From NCBI GenBank assembly GCA_052148775.1, contig JBKQHM010000794.1, positions 1-8,300 of the forward strand: a DNA stretch of 8,300 nt, in the 5' to 3' direction. Shown here piece by piece: positions 1 through 7,002 of this stretch. The stretch comes from CAVZRC01 sp052148775. Lineage in GTDB: Bacteria; Planctomycetota; Planctomycetia; Isosphaerales; Isosphaeraceae. Below the pieces are notes generated by a model. That model did no database searches and was not told the DNA's origin. It saw only the letters and a list, made by a program, of their open reading frames with translations. Within the stretch, counting starts at the first letter, position 1, and each line of letters begins with the position of its first letter. The position numbers were made by a program, and so were the translations under genes.

Positions 1-91
1 GACAAAAGTCAAGTGGGGGAACGAATGCGAATCTGCTCGGTCGCGGCTGCCGTGCGATAACCAGAAGAGCGACGAGACGTTAACGCTTCAC

Positions 92-119
92 AAAAAACTC
101 AATTGCGGAATCGCTGGAG
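92..119 (-). terminator. Possible rho-independent terminator after the kinase gene
   Basis: Read on the minus strand, an imperfect stem-loop (CTC...GAG with an inner GCG/CGC around ATTC, positions 98-119) is followed at once by six T residues (97-92). It lies about 130 bases past the kinase stop codon. The stem is short and contains mismatches, so this is a moderate guess. Confidence 0.35.
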
Positions 120-248
120 CGAATCACTGGGCCCCGACTCATCGCCTCGCGACGTCGGTCACTGCCGAGATCAGGCTCTTTCGCCGCGGGAGGCGTCCCG
201 GGTCCGTGAACGTCGGCATGGTGATCAGTCGATCGAGCTGCCATCGCT

Positions 249-3200
249 TCAATCCCGGCGCCCTGCCCGGGGCGAGATGCCCTGGCGTCGCAAGTTGGCG
301 CCGACGTCGAGGTCGGGACGGCCAGGATGGAAGGCGAGGTTCAGGATCAAGTCCGGCGGCTCGATACGACCCGGCCGGACTCGCTCGAGGAACTGAATGT
401 TCGGAACACGGTCGCCTCGAGGCCCGGCGACGCGACTCAAGTGGTTGGATGACCAGAATTGGTACCATTGCTCGCGATAGCGATTCGAGGGCGAGGGCGA
501 GGAGCCGGCCGCCGTCACGAAATCCAGTTCGTGGACGTCGTTGGCGGCCTGCCAGAAGAGCGTCCCTCCAGCCAGCGAGTCGGCGTCCGTTCGCAGCAGG
601 ACCGCTTCCCGATCCCGAACACGCCGATCGGACATCGTGAAGAAGGCGCAGTGGGCGGATGAGACGAGCCAGGGCCGGTAAGGCCCCGGGGGAAGTCCCG
701 TCCAGGGGCCCAGCCGGACGATCGACCGCTCGGAGACGATGGTGGAATGGTCGAGCACGAGGTCGACCTCGAAGCGTCGCCGCGAGACCCGCGCGGGGAG
801 GAGTTCCAGCGCCACGTCGCCTCCGGCGATCGCGCACTCGGTGATCGCGACGATTCCTCGGCCCAGTTCCATCTGGATCGCTGTCCCATTCGCAATGAAG
901 ATCGAGTCGGCGAGCCGACAGACGGGACGGTCGACTAGCAGATTAAAGACCGGGTGTTGTAGATCGGTCGGAACGGGCTGCGTTGTCGTGGCGCGGAACG
1001 CAATGAGCCCACCCATCACCCCCGACGAAGGCGGTACCATGAGCTGACATCCCGAGAGCGCGAGATGCGCGCCCTCCGTGGAGATCAGGTTCTCGAGCCG
1101 GGATTCGGGGCCGTGCTGCAGATGAAGACCCTTGAGCACCAGGGCTCCGCCATGCATCTCGATCAAGGACGGCCCGGTTACCTGGGGCTCGGAGAACCAG
1201 GAAAGCGGCTCGGCGTTCGGGGCGCTCTCGGCGTGGATTTCGAGGTTGATGCCTCCCAGGATCTGGACTGGAGTGAAGCGATGGGCCCCCGAGCCCGAGA
1301 CTCGGATTCGAACAGACTTCATCGCGGGGGTCACCCGTGCCCGCAGGAAGGCACCGAGGTCCCCTTCCCACTCCGCTTCGTTCGCGTTCATGACCAGCTC
1401 GACCAAGTCGCCGGTCGAGCCCGTCGCTCGCGACTGTGTCTTGGCGGTAACGGTCCCTGTCTTGCCGGTCGGCGAATTGACACCGTTTGGCAAGGGGCGG
1501 ATAGAAGCCGGGCCGGGTGTATTCGGCAGCGCGGGAGCCCTTTCGATGGGCTCGGGGATCGCCGGAATGGAATACGCTCCGACGGTCTTCTCGAAGAGGC
1601 CGGGCCAGGGCCGTGGGGCTCGATCGACGAGATGCGGACGGTCCTGGAGGAAGAGCTTCAGGTCGGCCGGAGAAGTCGTGGATAGATCGGCCATCCGGGG
1701 CCACGGCGTGAGGATCTCCTGACTGTCCCGCTCCGACGCGTTCCACGTGGAACGGACCGAGGCCAGGTCGCCGACCATGATCGTGGGTTCGTCCCCGCGC
1801 GCGAAGAATCCTTTCCAGCCGGCAAACAGGTTGCGGTCCCCGGCCCAATCGACCTGCTGGACGGCGCCACGATCGGCATCCCCCGAGGCGATGATACTGG
1901 CGATCCCCGGGCCCTGGAGCCGTCCGAATGCCGATCCGTACGAGCGGAAGACGATCGGCCGGGCCCTCGCTCGGTTGGCCCCTTTTGCGCACTCGACGAC
2001 CGGACCGGGACCCACCACGACGGAATCGACGCAGAAGACCCGATGCTCCGCGACGGGGCCCGCGCTGCGGACCAGCGGGCCGTTCCCGCAAAGGATCACG
2101 GCCCGATCAAGGACCAGGTCAGCCTGATTGCCGAGGAGATTGATCACCGGGACTGCCGGGCCGAACCCACCACGAACCACCGTCTGCTCCAGTCGGATTC
2201 GCGAGGCCCGGGTACCCGAGAGGTCGGCTCGGATGAATGTGAACGGTGTGTTGGCGGGGTTCAGGATCGTGATCGTGCAGTCCCGGATCGTGAGGTTCGA
2301 GCCGGCGCACCCGAACAGCGTCGTCTGCCGCGAGAGATCCCTCACGTTGACGATCAGGTCAACCCCCTCGAGAATGATGTTCTTGCGCTCGAGGTTTACC
2401 ACGGCGGATTGCGGTCGGGTCGCCTCGAGATTCGATCGTTGCACGTGGAGGAGCGGACGGTAACCGGGCCGCGGCCGGATCAAGCGGCTTTCTCCCGAGA
2501 TGTGAATGTCGTCGAGGGGGAGCGGGCCCTGATCGGCCAAGTAAACCGTCCCTCGGATCAGCTCATCCAGGGCGATGTGGAGCGTAGGCTTCATCGATGT
2601 ACCGCCCGGCTCGGCGACACGTCGGACTACCGTCAAGGGCGTCTCGATGTGGTCGATCGCCGGGCCCCTGGCCCAGTCCGGGAGGTAGCGACGGGAATCC
2701 GATGAACCGGCAGCTCCCTCGCCGCCATTTCCCGGGATGGGATCCGTGTCTTCCGGCTCTTTCCAGCCATCCCGTCGATCTCGAACGGACGACTTGGGCG
2801 GAGCCGTGGCCCTGATCCTCGGAGGCAGATGCGGTACGGTCGACAGGTCCGATCCATGGCGGATCGATTCACGGTCGATCCGACTTGCCAGCGCAATGGA
2901 ATCCTGGCTGTTGGCGTCCGAGTCATCGCCGAGGGATCCTCGTGAGCCGCTCAGGAACTGGTGGATTCCGACGACGAGTACCACCACCGATGCGCCGATC
3001 ACCGTGGAGGAGAGTATCCAGGACGGCGCCGCGCGGACGGCCGGCGGCAGTACGACCTCGACGTCGTTCTCGGACGTCTCGGGCTCGACTCGCTCCGTCG
3101 ATCGATGCCCGCGCGGGATCGTGGGCGACGGCTCATGAACGATCGCGCGCGTGGGGGCCGGGCTGGACTCGCCCGCAAGCGCGGCCAGCCCCGCCAGGGA

Positions 3201-4214
3201 TTCCATCGGCATCAGACCCGGGTCCGACCCATGCGGGAACCGATCGTGTGGTACCGGGGCAACCCAGGGCGGCGCGAGCTCCGGCAGGTAATCATCGTCT
3301 TCCTCGGCATCCATCGGAGCCAGCGGAATCCCCGCGACCTGATCCGGTGGGGGGATGGGGGCAGCATCGATCGCGGCGATCAATTCGTCGTAATTGGCAT
3401 GGCGATCCTCGGGATTCTTCGCCAGCAGACGGAGCAGGATAGCGGCGACCGCGGCGGGGATATCGGGACGGAGGTCGCGAATGTCGGGCGCGGGGGATCG
3501 CGCATGTCGAGTGAGCTTATCCGTGATATCGCCACCCGGAAATGGGGGCACCCCCGCCAGGAGGTAGTAGAACGTGCAACCGAGCGAATACATATCGCTC
3601 AGGATGCTGGTCGCACGGCTGTCCCTCGCCTGCTCGGGCGCCATGTAATCCACGGTGCCGACGGTCGTCCCTTCGCGAGTGACCCGCTCATCCTCGAATT
3701 CGGCCTGGAGTGCCAGCCCGAGGTCGATGATCTTCGACTGCCCGGTGGGCGTGCGGAGGATGTTCGACGGCTTGATATCGCGATGGATCAGTCCCCGGCT
3801 GGCGGCGTATTTCAGTCCGTCCGCCACGTTGCGGATGACCTGCATAGCTTCCGCCAGATCCAGCGGCCCATTCCGCTGCACGTATTCGTGGAAATCCCCC
3901 CCGGGCACATACTCCAGGACCAGGTAGTGCCGACCCTCGTCGATCCCGCGATCGTAGATGGCCACGATGTTGGGATGCTCCAGCGTCTCGGCGCTCCGCG
4001 CCTCGCGGAGGAAACGCTGGAGCAACGTGGAGTTGCGGGCGAGGCTCCGAATCAGGACCTTGAGCGCGACCTCATGACCGGTCTGGACGTGCACGGCCCG
4101 GTAGACGGTGCTCATCCCGCCACTGCCGAGCGGCTGCAGGATTCGATAGCTCCCGATCTGTTGGGCCGTTACGGCGTCGATAATAGACTCGGCTCGCGAA
4201 TTCGACTCATTCAT
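249..4214 (-). CDS. Transmembrane Ser/Thr protein kinase with duplicated beta-helix ectodomain
   Basis: This is a PknB-type (Hanks) Ser/Thr kinase of 1321 residues. The kinase domain (about 22-285) has the glycine loop GSGGMSTV (30-37), the VALK lysine (K52), catalytic HRDIKPSN (D146), a DLG in place of DFG (164-166) and GTVDYMAPE ending at 194. An acidic, proline-rich linker follows, then one hydrophobic segment, WILSSTVIGASVVVLVVG (about 399-416), so the kinase should be cytoplasmic and the remaining 900 residues outside the membrane. The outer part contains short beta-strand repeats typical of a right-handed parallel beta-helix. It appears as two copies (about 541-881 and 936-1313), each ending in a D-L-x-L...V-G-A motif common at the end of such helices. 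The ligand is unknown. I chose the ATG at 4214; a TTG nine codons upstream (4241) is in frame but has no better ribosome site. A perfect parS-like palindrome lies within codons for residues 820-825. The kinase call is certain; the helix fold is inferred. Confidence 0.93.
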   Translation of the reverse strand: MNESNSRAESIIDAVTAQQIGSYRILQPLGSGGMSTVYRAVHVQTGHEVALKVLIRSLARNSTLLQRFLREARSAETLEHPNIVAIYDRGIDEGRHYLVLEYVPGGDFHEYVQRNGPLDLAEAMQVIRNVADGLKYAASRGLIHRDIKPSNILRTPTGQSKIIDLGLALQAEFEDERVTREGTTVGTVDYMAPEQARDSRATSILSDMYSLGCTFYYLLAGVPPFPGGDITDKLTRHARSPAPDIRDLRPDIPAAVAAILLRLLAKNPEDRHANYDELIAAIDAAPIPPPDQVAGIPLAPMDAEEDDDYLPELAPPWVAPVPHDRFPHGSDPGLMPMESLAGLAALAGESSPAPTRAIVHEPSPTIPRGHRSTERVEPETSENDVEVVLPPAVRAAPSWILSSTVIGASVVVLVVGIHQFLSGSRGSLGDDSDANSQDSIALASRIDRESIRHGSDLSTVPHLPPRIRATAPPKSSVRDRRDGWKEPEDTDPIPGNGGEGAAGSSDSRRYLPDWARGPAIDHIETPLTVVRRVAEPGGTSMKPTLHIALDELIRGTVYLADQGPLPLDDIHISGESRLIRPRPGYRPLLHVQRSNLEATRPQSAVVNLERKNIILEGVDLIVNVRDLSRQTTLFGCAGSNLTIRDCTITILNPANTPFTFIRADLSGTRASRIRLEQTVVRGGFGPAVPVINLLGNQADLVLDRAVILCGNGPLVRSAGPVAEHRVFCVDSVVVGPGPVVECAKGANRARARPIVFRSYGSAFGRLQGPGIASIIASGDADRGAVQQVDWAGDRNLFAGWKGFFARGDEPTIMVGDLASVRSTWNASERDSQEILTPWPRMADLSTTSPADLKLFLQDRPHLVDRAPRPWPGLFEKTVGAYSIPAIPEPIERAPALPNTPGPASIRPLPNGVNSPTGKTGTVTAKTQSRATGSTGDLVELVMNANEAEWEGDLGAFLRARVTPAMKSVRIRVSGSGAHRFTPVQILGGINLEIHAESAPNAEPLSWFSEPQVTGPSLIEMHGGALVLKGLHLQHGPESRLENLISTEGAHLALSGCQLMVPPSSGVMGGLIAFRATTTQPVPTDLQHPVFNLLVDRPVCRLADSIFIANGTAIQMELGRGIVAITECAIAGGDVALELLPARVSRRRFEVDLVLDHSTIVSERSIVRLGPWTGLPPGPYRPWLVSSAHCAFFTMSDRRVRDREAVLLRTDADSLAGGTLFWQAANDVHELDFVTAAGSSPSPSNRYREQWYQFWSSNHLSRVAGPRGDRVPNIQFLERVRPGRIEPPDLILNLAFHPGRPDLDVGANLRRQGISPRAGRRD
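1739..1754. promoter_or_regulatory. parS: parS-like ParB-binding palindrome inside the kinase gene
   Basis: CGTTCCACGTGGAACG is a perfect 16-bp palindrome. It matches the parS pattern GTTNCACGTGNAAC, with C/G at the variable position; to my knowledge this form is used as parS in Pseudomonas. It encodes S-T-W-N in the kinase ectodomain. ParB binds such sites and spreads to form the partition complex, which also loads SMC. A second, consensus parS lies about 4.3 kb away, which raises confidence. Function is inferred from sequence only. Confidence 0.6.
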
Positions 4215-4626
4215 CGCGTTGCCTGGATTTCGCCTGGGCAAGGACAGGGTTCGCCGTTGAATCGTCGCCCCTCGAGATCACACTCCCGTCAATCCTCTCG
4301 ACGAGTCCGGCTGGACAAACTGACAACGGGTCGAACTCTGTTTTCGAAACACAATTCTGATACGACCATCGTACTCCGTTCATGGGCGACAGGCATTCAG
4401 GCTGTGGAGATGGCTGAGGATTCCCGGAGTCAGTTCTCCCATGGTGAGCGGCGCGCCAGACGAAAGTCAGGCGACCGGCTCCGCTCGATTGGTCGCCATC
4501 GATTGTACAACGGTTGGTGTCGACTGTGACAGCCCCTCGCGTGTGCCGGGTGATCGCGGACCTCGTTCGTCAACGGACGCAGCCTCGTGGCGAGCGGGGC
4601 AAACCTCACTCCGGCAAGGAGTTCGA
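4215..4626. other. Non-coding gap between SDR gene and kinase gene
   Basis: No credible gene is present. It should hold the end of the SDR transcript and the start of the kinase transcript, both on the minus strand. At 4608-4622 there is a small perfect stem ACTCC-GGCAA-GGAGT just past the SDR stop codon, without a T tract, so it is at best a weak terminator. At 4361-4373 the palindrome TACGA-CCA-TCGTA overlaps a 12-base word (4354-4365) that recurs in the sigma-factor promoter. I could not identify a convincing kinase promoter. Confidence 0.5.
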
Positions 4627-5409
4627 TCAGAGGACCCGGAGGCTCAATCCACCGTCCACTTCGAAGACAGCCCCGGTGGAATAAGCAAACGCACCGGCGG
4701 CGATCGCAGCGACGGCGCGCCCGACGTCCTCCGGCGTCCCCCAGCGACCGGCGGGGATCAGTCCACCCGCAATTTTCTCGTCGTAGGCCGATCGGACGGG
4801 CCGTGTCATGTCCGTCGCGATCAGCCCAGGTCGAATCTCATAGACGCCGATGCCCTCGCCGGCCAGGCGGACAGCGAAAAGTTGGGCAACCATGCTCAGC
4901 CCCGCCTTGGCCACGCAATACTCCCCGCGAGAGACGCTGGCAAACCGACTCGAGACGGAGGTGATGAAGACGATTCGCGGCTCGGGGACGATTCCGCTCG
5001 TGCGGAAATCGATCATGGTGTGGGCGACCGCCTGGCTGAGGAAGAACGGCCCACGCAGGTTATGATCGAGGACGCGATCCCAGCTCGCCCTTGTGGTCTC
5101 GAGGACGTCGAGCCTGCGTTCCGGGGCGATGCCCGCATTGTTGACCCAGAGGTCGAGCCGTCCCTCCAGGGCTACCGACTCCTCCAGCAGACGTCGCCCC
5201 TCTCCGAGATCGGAGATATCCGCCCGGATTGTCACGGCCCGGGGCGCACCCCGATTCTCCGCGTCTCGACAGGTCGCCTCGGCCGCCGCGGCGTCGGACC
5301 GGTAATTCACGACAATCGAATAGCCGAGGTCCGCGATCGCCAGTGCGATGCCCCGGCCGATCCCCCGCCCCCCACCGGTCACGACCCCAACTCGCAATGG
5401 CCGGTCCAT
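4627..5409 (-). CDS. SDR-family oxidoreductase, 3-ketoacyl-ACP reductase-like
   Basis: This is a classical short-chain dehydrogenase/reductase of 260 residues, the usual length. The Rossmann dinucleotide motif TGGGRGIG is at 11-18 and NNAG at 90-93. The catalytic tetrad is N117, S151, Y164 and K168 (YxxxK as YCVAK). The C-terminal region carries IRPGLIATDMT and ends EVDGGLSLRVL. These features, with RGEYCVAKAGLSM, match the NAD(P)-dependent subgroup labelled 3-ketoacyl-ACP reductase in databases; its real substrate is usually unproven and it need not serve fatty-acid synthesis. The enzyme is soluble and cytoplasmic. The ATG at 5409 is preceded by GGGGAG about nine bases upstream; an ORF extension to 5484 adds 25 residues without family similarity, so I reject it. 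It points the same way as the kinase but 412 bases separate them, so an operon is doubtful. The family is secure; the substrate is unknown. Confidence 0.92.
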   Translation of the reverse strand: MDRPLRVGVVTGGGRGIGRGIALAIADLGYSIVVNYRSDAAAAEATCRDAENRGAPRAVTIRADISDLGEGRRLLEESVALEGRLDLWVNNAGIAPERRLDVLETTRASWDRVLDHNLRGPFFLSQAVAHTMIDFRTSGIVPEPRIVFITSVSSRFASVSRGEYCVAKAGLSMVAQLFAVRLAGEGIGVYEIRPGLIATDMTRPVRSAYDEKIAGGLIPAGRWGTPEDVGRAVAAIAAGAFAYSTGAVFEVDGGLSLRVL

Positions 5410-5448
5410 TCGATCGTCTCCCCACGCATCCACGCTCGGCCGAACCGG

Positions 5449-5479
5449 CGTACGACCATTCTCGCCACGACGTACGACC
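5449..5479. repeat. 9-bp direct repeat upstream of the SDR gene
   Basis: CGTACGACC occurs at 5449-5457 and again at 5471-5479, spaced 22 bases start to start, near two helical turns. It lies 40-70 bases upstream of the SDR start codon, where an operator would sit. The core CGTACG is itself palindromic. Regulatory function is a guess. Confidence 0.3.
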
Positions 5480-5523
5480 GACAAAGGGAATGTCGCAAAT
5501 CCCGGGATCGAGGGGCAAGTGCG

Positions 5524-5553
5524 TTGACAGGAAACCCCACGATGCCGGACAAT
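5524..5553 (+). promoter_or_regulatory. Promoter of the tRNA-Arg pair
   Basis: A perfect -35 hexamer TTGACA (5524-5529) is followed after 18 bases by GACAAT (5548-5553), four of six matches to the -10 consensus. Transcription would start near 5560, about 14 bases before the first tRNA. Housekeeping sigma recognition is inferred. Confidence 0.55.
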
Positions 5554-5573
5554 TTGCCACGGCAGAGGACTTG

Positions 5574-5647
5574 GCGCTCGTAGCTCAGTAGGATAGAGCG
5601 GCGGTTTCCTAAACCGCAGGCCGCAGGTTCGAATCCTGCCGGGCGCA
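5574..5647 (+). tRNA. tRNA-Arg (anticodon CCU)
   Basis: A full cloverleaf of 74 nt folds. The acceptor stem GCGCTCG pairs with CGGGCGC with one G-U pair. The D arm is GCTC/GAGC. The anticodon stem GCGGT/ACCGC holds loop TTCCTAA, giving anticodon CCT (5608-5610), which reads the rare arginine codon AGG. The variable loop is five bases and the T arm is GCAGG-TTCGAAT-CCTGC. The discriminator base is A (5647). CCA is not encoded, so it must be added after transcription. It is probably co-transcribed with the second tRNA-Arg 65 bases downstream. Confidence 0.97.
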
Positions 5648-5712
5648 TCTCGTCGAGATCTGGGCGCTCCGGTTCAGTGCAGGGCCGTTACGACGAGCTC
5701 TGCGGTTATCAC

Positions 5713-5786
5713 GCGCCCGTAGCTCAGGAGGATAGAGCAACGGTTTTCTAAACCGTCGGTCGCAGGTTCGAATCCTGCCGGGCGTA
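5713..5786 (+). tRNA. tRNA-Arg (anticodon UCU)
   Basis: This is a complete 74-nt cloverleaf. The acceptor GCGCCCG pairs with CGGGCGT (first pair G-U), and the D arm is GCTC/GAGC. The anticodon stem ACGGT/ACCGT holds loop TTTCTAA, giving anticodon TCT (5747-5749), which reads AGA and by wobble AGG. The T arm is identical to that of the preceding tRNA and the D arm differs by one base in the loop, so the pair looks like a tandem duplication that diverged mainly in the anticodon arm. The discriminator is A (5786) and CCA is not encoded. Confidence 0.97.
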
Positions 5787-5945
5787 CTTTCCGGATGAAT
5801 CGTTCATCATCGAGGATTGAGGGTTCGTTCTCATCCCTGTCGTCAATCACAACGATGCCAATTCCCGGCCCGGTTTCCTGCAAATCCTCCATGGTCTATG
5901 GACGCACTCATAACATAACAACGACCGACGAAGTACTTCATGACG

Positions 5946-5974
5946 ATGACAATCCGCACAGATTCTGATACGAT
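5946..5974 (+). promoter_or_regulatory. Sigma-70-type promoter of the ECF sigma gene
   Basis: The -35 ATGACA (5946-5951) matches TTGACA at five of six bases. A 17-base spacer leads to TACGAT (5969-5974), with an extended -10 TG at 5966-5967. Transcription would start near 5981, giving a leader of about 140 bases that contains the parS site. It also rules against the most upstream in-frame ATG (5978) as the start codon of the sigma gene. Confidence 0.55.
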
Positions 5975-6011
5975 GAGTTGGGACGGCGGTCTTCCAGTGA
6001 TCAAAAGGCTG

Positions 6012-6027
6012 CGTTTCACGTGAAACG
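6012..6027. promoter_or_regulatory. parS: parS centromere-like site (ParB binding)
   Basis: CGTTTCACGTGAAACG is a perfect 16-bp palindrome whose inner 14 bases, GTTTCACGTGAAAC, are identical to the core of the near-universal bacterial parS consensus. Chromosomal parS sites recruit ParB, act in origin segregation with ParA and help load SMC. The site lies between the predicted transcription start (about 5981) and the start codon of the sigma-factor gene, so bound ParB could also affect that transcript. The match is seen directly; binding is inferred from how conserved the motif is. Confidence 0.85.
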
Positions 6028-6121
6028 ACCTGGCCTTGGAGTTGTCCGCTTAACCTATTTCCTTACAAGCCTCAATCAGCCGGCCCGGGCAACGAATGTC
6101 CGGCCAAATCGGATGACTCTG

Positions 6122-6832
6122 ATGAGTGAAGAGCGGCTGACCGACATTTCGACGATCTGGACGACCATCAGCAGCGCCCATTCGGCGGGCCCGAAGAGCC
6201 AGGCCGCCATGGAGGATCTGGTCGGCCGCTACCACGATGCGGTGACGCGCTATATCCACCTGAAGGTCCGCGACAAGCATCTGGCCGATGAGGTCCTTCA
6301 GGAGTTCTGGACCAAGCTCCTGACCGGCAAGCTGGCCGGAGCCGATAAGAGCAAGGGACGGTTCCGCGACTATCTCCGGACCGTGCTCCATCGGCTGATC
6401 ATCGACCACTTCCGGACCCGGAAACTCCAGTCCCTACCCCCCGGCGATCTCCTCGACTCCAGCCGGCCCGACGAGGACTTCAACCGCGTCTGGCGCGAAG
6501 CGGTGATCAACCGGGTCTGGTCGCGACTGGAGACCTATCAGGCGACCACTCCCAAGAACCGCTACGCGACTGTCCTCCAGTTACGACGTGATTTTCCCGA
6601 TGCTTCGATCGAGGAGATCGCCGATAAACTGGGCGAGATAACACGGACCACGGTCAGACCGGAGGCGTTCCGGAAGAACCTCCAGCGTGCGCGGTCCAAG
6701 TTCATCGAACTGCTGATCCAGGAACTCCGCGAGACGATCCATCCCACGAGTACCGAGGATATTGAGGCCGAGATCTTCGACCTGGGCCTCGGGCATCTCT
6801 ACAGGCGGTATTCCACCGCTGCGGAAGAGTAA
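6122..6832 (+). CDS. ECF-type RNA polymerase sigma factor (kinase-linked planctomycete family)
   Basis: This is a sigma-70-family extracytoplasmic-function sigma factor. From the ATG at 6122 it has 236 residues, with region 2 (about 30-102) containing LADEVLQEFW, KGRFRDYLRTVLHRLIIDH and a basic end, and region 4 (about 127-202) containing IEEIADKLGE and the putative recognition helix VRPEAFRKNLQRARSKF. A C-terminal tail of about 34 acidic residues follows. The GRFRDYL signature, the linker and this tail resemble ECF groups found beside Ser/Thr kinases in planctomycetes. No anti-sigma gene is adjacent. The start is uncertain: ATG 6113 is three codons upstream, and ATG 6122 has a weak GGA eight bases before it; the ORF extends to 5978, but that lies at the predicted transcription start. 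Which promoters it serves is unknown. Confidence 0.9.
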   Translation: MSEERLTDISTIWTTISSAHSAGPKSQAAMEDLVGRYHDAVTRYIHLKVRDKHLADEVLQEFWTKLLTGKLAGADKSKGRFRDYLRTVLHRLIIDHFRTRKLQSLPPGDLLDSSRPDEDFNRVWREAVINRVWSRLETYQATTPKNRYATVLQLRRDFPDASIEEIADKLGEITRTTVRPEAFRKNLQRARSKFIELLIQELRETIHPTSTEDIEAEIFDLGLGHLYRRYSTAAEE

Positions 6833-6974
6833 GTCGCTCGAGCCGATCACATCCGCGTTTTGAATCGGTCGGCCATAGACTCTCCGGGCTTCTCATTATT
6901 GGGGTCGGCGACAGATCATCGATCCGTCCACGCCCTGGCGTGGCGACACGTCCTCAACGCGTCGATCCTTCCAC

Positions 6975-6997
6975 AATCCCTACCACCCTTAGGGATT
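6975..6997 (+). repeat. Perfect 8-bp inverted repeat overlapping a Shine-Dalgarno-like AGGG
   Basis: AATCCCTA (6975-6982) and TAGGGATT (6990-6997) are perfect inverted copies around a 7-base loop. The 3' arm contains AGGG (6991-6994), which sits eight bases before an ATG at 7003. If transcribed, the hairpin would hide that ribosome site. The pairing is seen; the role is inferred. Confidence 0.45.
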
Positions 6998-7002
6998 TAG
7001 GA

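Larger units (their letters stand above)
5787..6121. other. Non-coding region between tRNA-Arg and sigma-factor gene
   Basis: No credible gene is present. From left to right it holds a small perfect hairpin GATGAA-TCG-TTCATC (5794-5808), possibly ending the tRNA transcript though no T tract follows; a strong sigma-70-type promoter (5946-5974); a perfect parS palindrome (6012-6027); and an AT-richer leader up to the sigma-factor start codon. Confidence 0.6.

Noticed and set aside
139..837. Arginine-rich minus-strand frame of 232 codons
   Set aside because: It is an out-of-frame shadow of the 3' end of the kinase gene.
2437..2452. A third parS-like sequence, CGTTGCACGTGGAGGA
   Set aside because: The left half and CACGTG core match, but the right half has three mismatches, so the palindrome is broken. 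It is probably chance.
3510..3530. TTATCCGTG as a DnaA box
   Set aside because: It differs from TTATCCACA at the last three positions and is isolated; no DnaA-box cluster was seen in the window.
2961..4529. Long plus-strand open frame of 522 codons
   Set aside because: It is antisense to the kinase domain, shows no recognisable protein motif and is explained by the G/C bias at third positions of the kinase gene.
4441..5583. Plus-strand frame of 380 codons opposite the SDR gene
   Set aside because: It is a shadow of the SDR gene, low in hydrophobic content and without family motifs, and it runs into the tRNA.
5794..5808. GATGAA-TCG-TTCATC hairpin as terminator of the tRNA transcript
   Set aside because: The stem is only six pairs, AT-rich, with a 3-base loop and no T tract; noted but not called as a terminator.
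5674..5892. Minus-strand frames over the tRNAs with RPAGFEPA...SILLSYGR
   Set aside because: This is the well-known spurious peptide produced by translating the antisense strand of tRNA genes.
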